DNA of 64,000 nt from Hermodice carunculata (lineage: Eukaryota > Annelida > Polychaeta > Eunicida > Amphinomidae), in contig OZ026619.1 of NCBI GenBank assembly GCA_964020975.1, positions 7,014,178 to 7,078,177 on the forward strand, given 5' to 3'. How positions within the stretch are numbered: the first letter of the stretch is position 1; every line of letters starts with the position of its first letter. Below are positions 38,153 to 50,833 of this stretch, piece by piece. Below the pieces are notes generated by a model. It was not told the DNA's origin. It searched no databases and saw nothing but the letters and a program-made list of their open reading frames with translations. Both the position numbers and the translations under genes were made by a program.

Positions 38153-40053
38153 GTGGCACAAAAGCCTAGCTTCCTGTGTGGTAAGTGGGAGAGCAGCCAG
38201 GGGGCCAGGTTTGTCAGGTTTAGAGCATGCTGGGAACTATAGTCTGGCAATATATGGTATGGCAGCCTGGCAGCAAGGCTGCTTACAGGCAGAGCAATCA
38301 GGGACCTATCCACTGAACCAACTAAGCTTGCAACAGAGTAAGGTGCATTGGAATGAGACTGGGAAGAATGAGAGGCCGGTGTGATTGTATGGATTTTTTT
38401 TTTAACAGTGCCAGGTGTTTAGCCTTTAAGTTATCCCTTTCAGTATAAATTCAGTTGTATCTGTATATGTCTAATGCCATGGATGAGAAGTGAACAGTTT
38501 TAGCTTAGTCATGCAGTATGTTGACAAATAGGTACATGTACATTGCTTCAGAATTAGATTCCGTGATGCAGTCTTCTCTGCAATAGGACATTTGCTTGAG
38601 ATGCATACAAAGAATCATGTATACTATATAATCTCTCCGTGTAGCATGCTGTCTTTTTGTATATATCCATTCCTACATTGACTTAAACAAATAACTTGTG
38701 TTGTAAATTATCAGTTATAAACTTATATCCCACCTTGTGCTGCACACATTTACAGGACTTGAACTGGATATATTTGATGGTTGAGCAATCAGAAAGAAGC
38801 ATCATTAGCACCCACAATTTCTGATTTGCCTTTTTTTTCCAACTGCCATAATATATGACCATAATCTTAAAGTAGGTTGACCTTCCACATGTTTAATGTT
38901 TGAGAATAAAGTCAAAATTCAGACCTCATCCGTGAATTACACATATCAGCAGATTTCTATGTGGTAAAGTTGAATAGAAACTTTTTGAGTTTGAAGGCAA
39001 AACTCATTTCCGGATAAGTACTAGGTCACAACTCCAGAAAAGTACATGTGGGTCGAGAACTTTATTGTTCATCAGGTGCTCTGCTTCAATAGGCTTGTAA
39101 GGTACATGTACATGTGCCAAATTCCTGCACAAATTGTAAAAATTGACTGTAAACGTTATTTTGGGGGAGTGCCATGAGGGTTATCTCAATTCCACAACCA
39201 ACAAAAGGAGGTCAATAACTAAGTTGTGAAAAACATGAGTTGCCTGGCACCAACATGAGTGCATTATTATGAAGCGAGGACATCTGAGATGATTAAGCGA
39301 CCTTTCAGATTCTGCACTCACAGAGCAGTGAAGTGCTCTGATATCTGGTACTTGGTGGCTGGCAGAAGAAAAGTTAGGTTTTTTGGTGGTTTTAAGGTCC
39401 CACCAAACTTGATGAAACACCACCACCACCCCACCCAATAGGACAAAAAACTTGAATTTACATTTTTTGACATGGTTTTTCTTTCTTGCCATCAGCCTCC
39501 ATGTGAAAAAGACCAATACCATGGTCTTGTCCATACAAGAGTCTGTGTTATGCAACATGTGCACTGCTATGGTACATCGTGGAGAGTCTACTGATTAAGG
39601 TACAATGTGTACAGAGCACGGTGTACATGTAGGTACTAAGTTTTGTACAGTTGCTTACACAGTATACATAAAGAACAGGTGCAACAACATTGTTGTATTA
39701 GTCAGAGTCTATGTGAAGCACTCAAAACAAACTAATCCATGTACAATTTTAAGTAAAACTGTAAAGAATATATTGCCGGACTCAAAGCTGGCATTGAAAA
39801 TCTGCTAACATATATATATGTATATATATATGTTTTTTCAAGTTTCAATTCTGTAAATTCAGAGAGGACCAAAGTACAAAAACAGTGTCAAGAATATTGA
39901 AACACAAAAGTGCCTGAAACCACATGCTGTTTGAGTCATCACATGCACTATAGCTAGTTATTAGTGCTAAGTTGGGACAAAACATCTGGGAGCATGCCAC
40001 AGATAGGGATTGTATTCAGTAATTGTATGTTTCCTGCATATACAAGCAGGTGA
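38153..40053. other. CFAP97 3' UTR / intergenic
   Basis: Probably 3' UTR at first, then intergenic. No other gene is supported. A short TA run lies near 39810-39831. Confidence 0.4.
38905..38910 (+). other. Candidate CFAP97 polyadenylation signal
   Basis: AATAAA about 750 bp after the CFAP97 stop. Further AATAAA hexamers at 40604 and 41079 are alternatives; the sequence alone cannot choose. Confidence 0.3.
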
Positions 40054-40292
40054 TTAACCCTTAAAGTGCTAATAATGGCTATAGTTGTTTTCTCAAAACC
40101 GTTAAACATATAATGGTTAAAAGTTTGAAATTCCTCATGAAGATACCTTTCATTCATATACCAGCAAAACTAGTCTAAAGCAAAAAGGAATCTTATACAA
40201 CAGCTTTCCTTGCGACATGTTGAGTGCATTGCCTTCAAAGTGTCCCAAGGAAAGCTGTTGTCTTAGTCTTAAATCAGCACTTTAAGAGTTAA
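40054..40292. mobile_element. piggyBac-like MITE
   Basis: TTAACCCTTAAAGTGCTAAT at the left and AATCAGCACTTTAAGAGTTAA at the right: TTAA targets and inverted CCCTTAAAGTGCT termini. The interior includes the CAACAGCTTTCCTTG / CAAGGAAAGCTGTTG inverted pair and GAAATTCCTCATGAAGATACC. Non-coding. Confidence 0.85.
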
Positions 40293-41184
40293 TACTCTGC
40301 TGGGTACAGTTTTTGATTATCCACCAAGTTTGCATTTATATGTGATAAGGTGATAAGTTTGCCTGCTTAGCATGCCTGTACATCTTTGACTGGTTGTCAC
40401 CAGAAACATATCTTGCCTGGGCGGCAGCTAAGCAGGTGAGCATGGGGCCTAGTTATTTGTATTAGAGGTATAAAATGTACATTTTAGAAGCAAAATGCAC
40501 AGTAGTCAACTACATGGCAAAGCAATTTAGGGACTAGATCATGAATTACAAGACATTTGGCCTTGTAAAGTGTATCATTGATTTGTGACAACTTATTATA
40601 AGAAATAAAATTTAAAGATCATTTTCTGTATGTTACTGTAGTTGTCATATTCCTGTCTTACAAGGCTCCACATTGCAAAATGCAGGAACTTAATATACCA
40701 ACTTTATTTCTTACGGCTATCATAACGTTGTAGTATACATGTCATAGTATAATTTGATTACTTGTTTTGTATAGTTGCCACTTGGAAAATGGATAACTTA
40801 TTGTTCGCAATGTACAACATTGTGGATTCCTATGTAATGTACAGATAGTGTTAAATCTATGTACGTGTTTTCAAGGATGTATGCTCAAATATTTTATGTA
40901 GAGTTAAAAGCCAAATTGTTTTCAAAGGTGAACCTTATCTGTTTGATGTACAAAAATAGGAATGTACTTAAAGACAAACATGCAAAATTTGTGGAACGAC
41001 TGCAATAGTGAACGTGGTGATGATTGCAGATTTATAGTAATGTATATATGTAAGCGTAATATTTTTTTAAAAAATTACAATAAACATAGCCAGTGTACTG
41101 AAATAGTTTATGTATGAGTTAAATTGTCTGTGCATAATAGTGTCAGTTGACATGCCTGTGTTTGCAGTCTACAGGACAATACTA

Positions 41185-41395
41185 TTAACTCTTTCAGTGA
41201 CTTAAATCAATCTACCTAAGTCAAACTAGTCTGATTTATCATAAGGATCACAGATTCGTATTCCTCGTAAAAAGACCTTTCATTCAAGTACCAGCATCCC
41301 AGGTCAACAGCTTTTCTCAGTGTGTATTGGGCACCCATTATGCACACCGAGAAAAGCTATTGACTTAGTCCAAATTTTGGCACTTAAAGAGTTAA
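41185..41395. mobile_element. piggyBac-like MITE
   Basis: TTAACTCTTTCAGTGACTTA at the left and CACTTAAAGAGTTAA at the right. The interior carries the CAACAGCTTTTCTCAGTGTG / CACACCGAGAAAAGCTATTG hairpin, a diverged subfamily of the 52481 copy. Confidence 0.8.
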
Positions 41396-42392
41396 AATGT
41401 CTGTTTGACAGTGTTTCCAATTCTCAGAGTAATATAAGAGTGATTTGGAATGATCACTTTGTTCTGTCCAGCTCTTGGTTCAGTTGTATGTGTGTAAGTC
41501 TATTTGTTGCTCATGTTAAAGTCAAAAACTGTCATCAGATGATGCCCACTTGAAGCGTTTAAGGTGATCCGCAATGAAAGTTGCTGTTTATTAATGTCAA
41601 CACAGTGGTATCCCTTTCACAAGGCCATCCCAAGTGCAGTCCAATAGTAGCCTTACAAGAGGGACCCGCAGCCTCTGTAGAGGGGGCAATGTAATGGGAA
41701 TTTCATACTTTCTGCATCGGATTGCTCTGCTCTTTCAAGAGGGGTAGCATTTTGGTAAGAAGGGTCTGACAGGTGGAAAACCACTGTCAAGGTATATTTT
41801 CACTTTCTATATACGTGGGAAGATATTCGAGTCACCATATTATATAAATAGCCCTGAGAGGCAGATTTGACAGTAGAAAACGACTGTGACAGCTCTTCAA
41901 CATGGTCATGGGCCAAACATGTGGGACCCACAGTCAAGAGAAGAAAATATTTCAAAGTTTGGGGAAAGATCACAGTGGGTAACAGTTGTTCCGTCCAGTT
42001 CACATTTGTCAAAGGTGTGTACACCACAACTTTTATCATGTTTATCAACACTGACGCTCTAGTGTTCTATCACAGTATTAACTGACGAACACACATGAAC
42101 GGCTAAGTGTCTGTTGAGCTATATGTATACATGTATTGCTAGGAACTAAGCAAGGTATCTTTTGACATCAGTCGCGTACATTATGTATGTAAAGGTATTT
42201 ATACTGTGGACACTTGACACTGTAAACATGATGTGTCTGTCATTTAAGCTGATAATGTTCATGATCAATGCTACAGAGGAAAGTTCAAGTTTATTATTCT
42301 GTATATATGAAATGCAGCACTGTGTCAAGAATTGATGGCTCATGCTGCCTTATTATAATATGTAGGGCACTGCCTATGTGGTAATCTGGTAA

Positions 42393-42574
42393 TACAGTGG
42401 TACCTGCTATTTAAGACCACCCTCAATGCCAAACAAAAGTGGTCACATATGACAGGCAGTCTTTCACTGCAGGTGAGCTAGCAAAGAATTTAAAGGCCAG
42501 TGTCTTGAAAGGGTGGTCTTAAAAATTAGTGTGGTCCTTCACGACAGGTGGTCTTTAGAGCAGGTACCACTGTA
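42393..42574. mobile_element. TA/CAGTGGT-type MITE, full copy
   Basis: TACAGTGGTACCTGCTATTT at the left and GAGCAGGTACCACTGTA at the right, perfectly inverted for about 15 bp. The inner body is AAGTGGTCACATATGACAGG. Confidence 0.8.
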
Positions 42575-42796
42575 TTGTACACATTGCATGATTCGCACTG
42601 TAAATATGACATAGTGACCTGTGAATAATGTCCTCTGTAACTGCAAAATTAGGTAAGTTCTAAATTTGTAGCTTTGCCTGGTGCCATTAAAATACAATAT
42701 GTACACCAACTATTGTTGCTTTTATGTGGTAGTTCCACATGGAATGATTATGCATACATGTACATGTGGTAAAGATAACGGAATGTAGTTTTAATA

Positions 42797-43026
42797 TTAA
42801 CCCTGAAAGCACTGATTTAAAACTGAGTCAACAGCTTGCCTTGGGACATTGTGTGCAAAGTGTCCCAAGGAAAACTGTTGGCTAAAACTACATTTTGCTT
42901 TAGACAAGGTTTGCTGGTGTTTGAATAAAAGGGATCTTCATGAGGAATTTGAATCTTTTAACCATTAAAAATGTTTAACAGTAGTTAGAAAACAATTATG
43001 GCCATGATTAGCCCTTTAATGGTTAA
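42797..43026. mobile_element. piggyBac-like MITE
   Basis: TTAACCCTGAAAGCACTGAT at the left; TTTAATGGTTAA at the right. The core is GTCAACAGCTTGCCTTGGGA / TCCCAAGGAAAACTGTTGGC. Reverse orientation relative to the 40054 copy. Confidence 0.8.
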
Positions 43027-43802
43027 GCTGCTAGAATCATGGTGTGGCCCTCAGTTCGTGGATGTAACTTATGTGTACATGTGCATATACTTCACACGTG
43101 TGCCCCTCCCATGTTCATGACCAACTATCTTTTTGCTGGCAATTCTACGCGGGGTATGGATGAGCACAACAGTGCAGTGTGGGCAATATGCAGCCACAGT
43201 GTGGCAAGGAAAGTTGGCAACAAATCATCTGTACCATTATTGATAGAAAGAAACTTGTTTTTTAAGGTGCCAAAGCTGTGTTGATACTGAAGGACTGTGT
43301 TCAGTGCTTCAAACTTTACTGCAGCAGTATTCAGATATTGTTGTGCCTAAAATAACTCCAAGCTTTCAATGTGTAAAATGAGTTGAAACTCATGCATGCT
43401 TGAATTTCTTAATACTGCACTTCTACATGTACACATGCTACTTGGAGATGTGGAATAATTTCAGCCAACTACAACACTCGCTACATGTATGTGAAAACAA
43501 CTGAACTTTAAACCCTCTGAGATAATGTCTACAGTATATATTATATTAGCCCGCTGCCAGTTCTATGTCTTTATATTCAGTGTGTTTGACCCAGTATTAT
43601 GGGCTAAGGTAACAAGTTCACTACCCATGTATACATTGTATTTGCTAGCTTCAGGTCCAATTTGCTTCAACCAAGTGTTGACGTTACATACATGTAGCTC
43701 AAGGGACCGCTGTGGTCTTTTAAAAACTCTTTTGCTTGAAGTTAACAGGACACAACATGGGGAAACTAATGTGGACAATTAAATGATCATACAAGTAAGG
43801 GA

Positions 43803-44036
43803 TGGTTCAACATTTTCATCATTTTTGAATTAGTACTTATAGTCGTAAGGGGGAAGGCAGTTAAATGGGTCTATACACTTTCACAAAATATGGAACATGA
43901 TGGTCAAATTTTGGCCTGTTTTGTGAAATTTTCTATGATTTTCTGAGAAAATCATTTTTAAAGTACCAATTGGGGGGAAGGGGGGGGTCATGAAATTTAG
44001 TACCCTATGTCCTAATTCAAAAATGATGATGTTGCA
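43803..44036. mobile_element. Palindromic foldback element, family D
   Basis: The outer arms are inverted: GTTCAACATTTTCATCATTT / AAATGATGATGTTGCAC, continuing into GAATTAG / CTAATTC. The interior has GGGGGGAAGGGGGGG. It shares layout and sequence with the element at 48060. Confidence 0.65.
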
Positions 44037-45483
44037 CAATCGTCAAGCTGCAAAATGATGATATATAGCTGTCCATGACAGATGGTTACAGTCAGATTTG
44101 TATTGTAACAGGAATCTTGGACCAAAAAAAAGAAACAGTTGCAACTGCATGTAGTTTAAATTTATATTATAAGTCGACAATTGCACTATATGGAGTAGGT
44201 CCACTGTTATTGTTACGAGGTTGGCAAGAGCAGTATGACTATCTCTGCCCTGTAACTGGACTTTGTGATAAGTAAGCAGATGTTGCACATTCTTTGTATG
44301 GAAACTTTAATAAAAACTTTGACTTTATTTGGTTTGTTATTCACTTTTTAATCACGTGCCAAAGACAGCAGGATGGGCATGCACACATCGATGCCATTAT
44401 GTCAGCTGGTCATGTACATTATGCCATTAATGGTGTGACAACAGTCAGTGTAGCGATTATGGAGAAAAGAAAAGCTGTGCATGGCAGCAGTACTGGAGGA
44501 TGACCCGGCAACATGGTCATGGGCTGATAGTCTGTTTCCAGGGTTACGCTAGCTTGGGGAATTCAGCATTGTTCAGAATTTGTTGTCATACATGTAGAAT
44601 ATTCTCATCCAAAGTGAGAAATAGGCTACTGAAGTACTCTGCCATGGCATTCAATTATGGACATTAAACAAGTATTAAGCCTTTTTAGGATTCCATAATC
44701 ACGCGAGGATTAGCTTTCAGCCCATCATGAGAGTAGACCATGAATTTATAATTTAATGGGGGGGGGGGGAGGGTAAATAGCATAAAGAATACCATGTGTA
44801 GACATAAACAAGATTTAATTGCATGATGGGAATATTGTACCTGTAGCAAAATTGGAAATGATACATGTACACGTACTTGAAACCTGATGGATTTTGTGCT
44901 GTAGAAGACCAGGGAAGTTGATGATTGAAGTAACAACCTTAAATTGGCGATATCGAAGCACACAGCACATGCAGTATTCATGGGACTTGGAACAACCATG
45001 ACAAATGTTCATTTGCAGCTTCAAAAACAGAGTCTGTGTTGTTTTGCAAAGTTCAATTATAGCCATATTAGTCCCTTGAGGTGTGGTCAACATGATGGCA
45101 GGCTGCCCACATGAAAGCCTATTGTTAACATGCGATCAATAAAGGGACTTCATGTGGTGTACTACAATATGTGTGCAACGTTGAAAATCGTGTTGACACT
45201 GGTAGCATCCTGTGGCATGAATTATGTACACACATCCATCAATTCCATAGCTTGAGTGTCCATATACTACATGTAGCATTCTTTGCTGGAAAACATTGTG
45301 CTAAATATCATATAGTGATCATGGTATTGTGGTAAACATGGTAACTGCAGTTCATGAACACTCCATATCCAAACACTGAACTTCATTTTCATTGGTGAAA
45401 AACAAATTTTGGCTTTATCTGCAGGGATTGAGGAAAGGAGTAGAATGAGGAATGGTCCCCATCATTAACTCCCAAGATGGTGG

Positions 45484-45669
45484 TACAGCAGTCCCTGTCT
45501 TGAGAGACCACTCCAGTGAAAGACCACCTGTCTTGAAAGACCATCTTTTCATCATACTAATGCTTAGTACTTTTCTTGTTGTTTGTACCTCCTATGAGAG
45601 ACCACCTGTCTTGAGATACCACAATGTGGACATCCCTAGAGGTGGTCTTTCAATACAGGTTTTACTGTA
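45484..45669. mobile_element. TA/CAGTGGT-type MITE
   Basis: TACAGCAGTCCCTGTCTTGA at the left, CAATACAGGTTTTACTGTA at the right. Inside, GAGAGACCACCTGTCTTGA recurs. Confidence 0.7.
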
Positions 45670-46650
45670 ATTATACAATACTAACTGGTATGCAATGGGT
45701 ACCTGGCATTCATGGTGCATGGTTTACATGTACAGCATGTATACAAGAATACAACAAAAGCAAATCCTATCTCTATGATTGTCAGTTATAAAGTGTGCAG
45801 ACTGAACTTGGTCAAAACCAGAATGATGAATTGGTGTGCAAAAGTGTCAAAGTTGTCAATTCAGTAAGCCTCTTGCAAAACTAATTTGGACAATATTCTT
45901 GTGAACACAGTTGGTAAGCAAAAATCTAGTGTGTTCTTCACTCACTGGTATTCAGCCAGTTCTTATATGCATTGCCATTTCAGTAAAAAGAAAGAAGCAA
46001 CAAAAATGGTCCCATGCATGTAAAGCATGGAGCCCATCATAGCTTGTAGACAAGGTACTTCTGGATCTGTACATACTTCTAATCATGCTCATGCCTACCA
46101 TATGCATGTATAGGCATGGAGTATTGTGAATATTTCAGTGGAGCAGTGGCGTGTAGCGGTTTTGCTTCTTCCCTGCACACCTGATTTACTGGCATTTCTT
46201 TGCATTTGGTCATGCAGCAAGCTTGAAGGCCAAAGTCAACCTGAGCAGGAGCTAATTTGTTGTGATCAGATGACACCCTCCGAGAATAGGAATATTATGA
46301 TGTAAACATGATGCTGGTCCGCAGTAGAACACAGTGATCCTGCATTAAATTTTCTGCATGAACATTGGGGTCTGTTGTCTTGGCCAAATATAAATTCTGT
46401 GATAATTTAATGCAACAGTGATGACTGTGTCCTGTCCTGGAGAAAATTACCAAAATTTGAGTTGGCCATTAACATTCCCCTGTTTAAAACTGTTGCAGAT
46501 TGATTGTTTGTGTATGCTCTTAGCTGTTTACTGTTACAGTTGTGCCATATTTTACATACAATTCATGGAAGTTTATTTTAAAACCAGCCCTCAGAAGTTG
46601 CTATGTCATCCTTGCTACAAAGTTATAAATGACACTTTGAAGTATCATAA

Positions 46651-46675
46651 CTTTTGATCTGATCTGATCTGATCT
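46651..46675. repeat. Short (GATCT)n repeat
   Basis: Four GATCT pentamers in tandem. Confidence 0.8.
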
Positions 46676-47120
46676 GCAAAATTTATCTCTACACCCCAAA
46701 AATGTCATTCTTAACAAGTTTCCTATGAGAAAATATTCTTAGTTGGGTTTTTGTTGACACTAATTGGGATATATGATGTGCAGTTCATGTACATGTTAAC
46801 TGAATCAGTTGACAGGTACAGGCATTATTGCATGTTCTACTTGACTGATCATTTCTTTCCTTTTTGAATGGCTCTTGTCACCTGGTATATTGATATTACC
46901 AGCACACAGGAGACCCACAGTAAAATCAATACATGTCCTTTAGAATAGATTCATTTGGCATAATGCACTCATATTGATATGCTGGCAGAATACAAGTCAA
47001 TGAAGATACAACCAGCTTAATTATTTCAGCATATGTGCCAATAAATTCATTTCATGTAGTGTTTTTTAGCCCAAATTATTGAGAGCAAAACTTCAAGGTT
47101 ACCCAGGATTTTTATAAATA

Positions 47121-47480
47121 TATTAGTCCCCCACATATAAAGGTACATGTATAAGCCCAACCCCACCCTCCATCTCCAACCCTATAATGGCACTTCTGCA
47201 TGCAACAAGTATCATACTTTCATTTTATTTTACCCCGCTCATAAGGCCACAATTCATTTGCACTTGGGGGTGGCCTCATAAGAGGACCCCTGTAACCATT
47301 GCCCTCTTGTAAGGCCCCCTGACAAGAGGCCACCCCCACTACAAGGGCCACTTTTCCATGCATCAAGCGTTTTGGTCTTTTCATATTATTTTGTCCCTCA
47401 AGAGAGGCCAACCCTAGCTCTCATAAAGCCACATTTCTGGTGCACTTGGGGTGGCCTTATAAGAAAGGGACCACTGTCGT
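47121..47480. mobile_element. TA-type MITE relative, composite
   Basis: Several diverged copies of the CCCCTCTTATAAGGCCACC body run together, starting near TAGTCCCCCACATATAAAGG and ending GAAAGGGACCACTGTC. Same subfamily as 49894 and 50254. Confidence 0.55.
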
Positions 47481-47649
47481 AGAGAGTCTGAATGTTGCTT
47501 GATGAGAAAACATGATCTTGCATTCCTTTCATAAATTATATGGTAAAGAAAAGCGGAGAAGCTTGCTGGTGGAACGTTCACAATTTAGCTTCATTTGTAC
47601 AGTATTATCCTATTTTTCTGAATTTGTCATAATTGTCTTTTCATTTTTT

Positions 47650-47903
47650 TACCCTTAAAACGTTGCTTTAATTTGAGTCAACAGCTTTCCTCGGGGCACT
47701 TTGCCCACAAAGTGCCCCGAGGAAAGCTGTTGACTAAGACTACTTTTTGCTAAATTAGACTAGGCTTGCTGGTATTTGAATGAAAGGTAGATATCTTCAT
47801 GAGGAATTTGAATCTTGTCACCATCATATGTTTAATGGTACTAGTAATGATAGTAATGAGAAAACGACTGTCACTATGGGCGTGAAAAGCACTGTAAGGG
47901 TTG
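47650..47903. mobile_element. piggyBac-like MITE, decayed ends
   Basis: TACCCTTAAAACGTTGC at the left and GCACTGTAAGGGTTGA at the right. The core hairpin (CAACAGCTTTCCTCGGGGCA / TGCCCCGAGGAAAGCTGTTG) is almost perfect, with compensatory changes relative to the other copies. TTAA is lost on both sides. Confidence 0.75.
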
Positions 47904-48059
47904 ATTTATTTTTCAGCTCATACTTATATCCAAAGAGAGTGTATACATATCAACAGTGTACCAAACATGTCCTCATGTCATGCTCAATGTACTCTTAAGC
48001 TGTTCGAGGAGCACCCTACAGTAGCTGGATTTTGCTCGATTGAATTTTTTTAAGAGTCT

Positions 48060-48421
48060 TGTTAGGGACCAGCCAAAAATGTCAACATTTTCACACTAGT
48101 ACATAGGGTACGCTTTTGGGGGGAGTGGGGAGGGGTCTTTGGGCCAGTGTAAAATTTTTTAAATACATGAAAATGTTGATTTGTTTGCTTACCAATATAT
48201 GTCTCAAACTTAGATATTTATGGTAATATTTGCATGAGAAGCTGAATGAACATTAGATGCATGGGTTTTAGGGTCTACACCTGGCCAAACAATAGCCTCG
48301 CTTTTTAGATTAAAAAAATCAACATTTTTAAAGTACTAATTTCGGGGAAGGGGGATCCTATGCAATAGTACTCTGTGTACTAATGTGAAAATGTTGATAA
48401 TTTTGGCTGGTTCTTTAATCA
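48060..48421. mobile_element. Palindromic foldback element, family D
   Basis: Left arm ACCAGCCAAAAATGTCAACA and TTTTCACACTAGTACA; right arm is its reverse complement ending GATAATTTTGGCTGGTTC. Arms are about 55 bp. The interior G-rich block GGGGGGAGTGGGGAGGGG is mirrored by CGGGGAAGGGGG. Confidence 0.7.
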
Positions 48422-49251
48422 GCAATGTTTTTAAATAGTTCACCAGAAGCAAAGTATCAAGTTATCAGCAGTGGATAATGCATAGCGATAAATATTTTTT
48501 TACTGGCATGCATGTAGGGGCTTTTCTCAAGTGGATTATTGATTATGATTATTTTGGCCAGTACTTTAATAGTCTGCTAATTCCTACTGGTACATTAAAT
48601 TAGGTGTATTAAGCTCCAAAAGAAGTACACTCAAATGAGTCAAATTTTATTGCAAATACAATTGTAAGAGGATCACAAACAGAAATTCCGGTATATATCT
48701 GATGTAATTTCCGTGTAATGTCAGAGGTCATAGTGTAATATGATTAAGTACACTGTGCAACATACAAAATAATAAAGCTCCAATTTGAGGGCCAGGTAGT
48801 TTCATTGTCAGCCATTAGTCCCTATTGAGCTTGTCAAAAGAACACCGAAAAAATGACCAAGCTATCAATTGCTTTCTGTGTACAAAGTACACCACACGAG
48901 CCATTCAATCAGTTGTAGTGGTTGAATGATTTCATTATTCAGGCAAGAACTGGAGAAGTAGCTTGAAAAGTTGGCGGCAAGCCATCCCAATTCTGTTACG
49001 ACATGCAAACTACACTATAAAACTCACTGGCCACTCACTAGGTCAGAAATGTGAATTATTGACCACTTTTATGTAACTAGGCATCCCATATGCAGACCCA
49101 GAAACTTTCAGTGCTGAATTTGGTGTATTCAAGTGTTTGTCTCAGTCAGTTTGTAATTTTGAAGCAAGACACATCCACAACAATGAAACAAACTAGAGTA
49201 GTGGGTAAGAGCTGTTCTGTGTTCAGTTGTTGTGTTAGCTCAAATAACATA

Positions 49252-49467
49252 TTACCTCAGCCAACTTTTCTCTGAGCCGAGCTTGTATTACGAGTGGTAG
49301 TGCATCAACTGGCCATTCACAGTTACATTTTCAACTTCGAGGCCGTAAGAGCACAAGCTTTTCCAAACTTGTTTGGGATGTACCCCAGGTGGATCTGTCC
49401 CAGTTTGTTCAAAGTCATGCTCCAATGATTTTTACCTCAACTGATTTGCCAGTCAGCTGCAGTTAAA
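49252..49467 (+). repeat. Hairpin-ended repeat family A, decayed short copy
   Basis: TACCTCAGCCAACTTTTCTC at the start, a body of AACTTGTTTGGGATGTACCC, and TCAACTGATTTGCCAGTCAGC at the end. Confidence 0.5.
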
Positions 49468-49893
49468 GAATAGTCCTTTTAAAATGTCATCTTAATAGTT
49501 CTAAAAAATGTCCAATTTCTTATTTATCTGAAAAAGATGAATGAGAATTGTAGACTACACATGTCCAGGTCCAGAGCTTTGCTTGGTGCAGGTTGGGTGC
49601 AATAAGCCTTACCCACACCAGGAACAGTTGTTGACCTAGTCCAGTACTGTGACAAGGAAAGGTTTAACAATAAAAAAAACTATGTTCCGAGCATCATTCA
49701 TTTATTCAATCTAATTGTACAGCACATCACAGCAGAGGGATGCATGTTATCAGATGGAGTTTTCTTAATACACATTAACGAAGATTCAATATTCCAGTCT
49801 CAGCTTGTTAACACTTTCCTGGCCGAACTCATCATCAGCAACCAGTGATTGCAAAGGTCGTATAATTCATCTATCATTCTTTTCTTTTCAAAA

Positions 49894-50075
49894 TACAATG
49901 GTCCCCCGCTTATAAGGCCCGTCTCACCAGAGGCCATGCCTCTTAAAAGGTCTGCATTCTTGTGCAGAAATTATGGTATTTCCATTATATTCTCCCCCTT
50001 AAGATAGACTACCCCTCTTATAAGGCCACCTTTTGGCTGCGTTTGGGGTGGCCTTATGAGAGGGGGACCACTGTA
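49894..50075. mobile_element. TA/CAGTGGT-type MITE, GGCC subfamily
   Basis: TACAATGGTCCCCCGCTTAT at the left and GAGAGGGGGACCACTGTA at the right. AAGGCCACCTTTTGG replaces the GAGAGACCACC body of the other subfamily. Confidence 0.75.
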
Positions 50076-50253
50076 TTTCTGATGACAATTTCAGAGACAA
50101 GTTGCCAGAGTAACATGCCAACACTTAACAGCTTCCCTCGGTGCAGTGTCACTGGCCACTTGGGCAGGTCATGCCCAGGGTGCACTCAGGACAGCTGTTG
50201 ATGGAGTCCAGTATTATTACTTTTAAAGGGTCAAATGTCTGTTCATCTCAATG

Positions 50254-50443
50254 TACAGTGGTTCCCCTCTTATAAGCCCCCCCCCCCCCCCCAAAGAGAG
50301 GCCACCCCCTCTAGAAAGGCCACTTCTCCATGAAGCAAGTATGAGATTTCCATAATATACTCCCCCTTAAGAGAGGCCACCCCTCTTACAAGGCCACATT
50401 TCTGGTGCATTTGGGGTGGCCTTACAAAAGGGGGACCATTGTA
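50254..50443. mobile_element. TA/CAGTGGT-type MITE, GGCC subfamily
   Basis: TACAGTGGTTCCCCTCTTAT at the left and AAAAGGGGGACCATTGTA at the right, only 178 bp from its sister at 49894. Confidence 0.75.
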
Positions 50444-50708
50444 CATGTATATCCAGCTCAGAGTTACCTTCAAGTTTGCTTCATAGGCAAAGTTTACTTG
50501 TATTGTCAACACAGACAGATAATAATATTAGTGATGGTCAATGTCCTCCTGCTCCAACACTCCAAACTTTGCAATACATGGCCTGTCAATAAAATGGCTT
50601 AAAGATTTATAAAACTAGCAGTTGCCTTGTTTCCCACATCAGTCTAAAATTACCAGCAGACCATTTGCTTGACAACATATGGCCAATTTTAGATTTCTGG
50701 TTGAAAGT

Positions 50709-50833
50709 CCATCTTGGTTGCCTCCTAAGCAGACTTTCTTGGGGCGATACACTATGTTGGCCCCCAGCGAAAGTTCGCTGGGGGGTAGTAGACCGCCAAG
50801 AACAGATGTTTAGCAGGCAACCATCTTGGTTGC
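50709..50833. mobile_element. Small foldback element with a perfect central hairpin
   Basis: The arms GGTTGCCTCCTAAGCAGACT and TTCTTGG mirror CCAAGAACAGATGTTTAGCA and GGCAACC. The centre (50761-50784) is CCCCCAGCGAA, AG, TTCGCTGGGGG, an 11-bp perfect stem with a 2-base loop. CCATCTTGGTTGC occurs at both edges as a direct repeat, possibly the target duplication. Confidence 0.65.
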
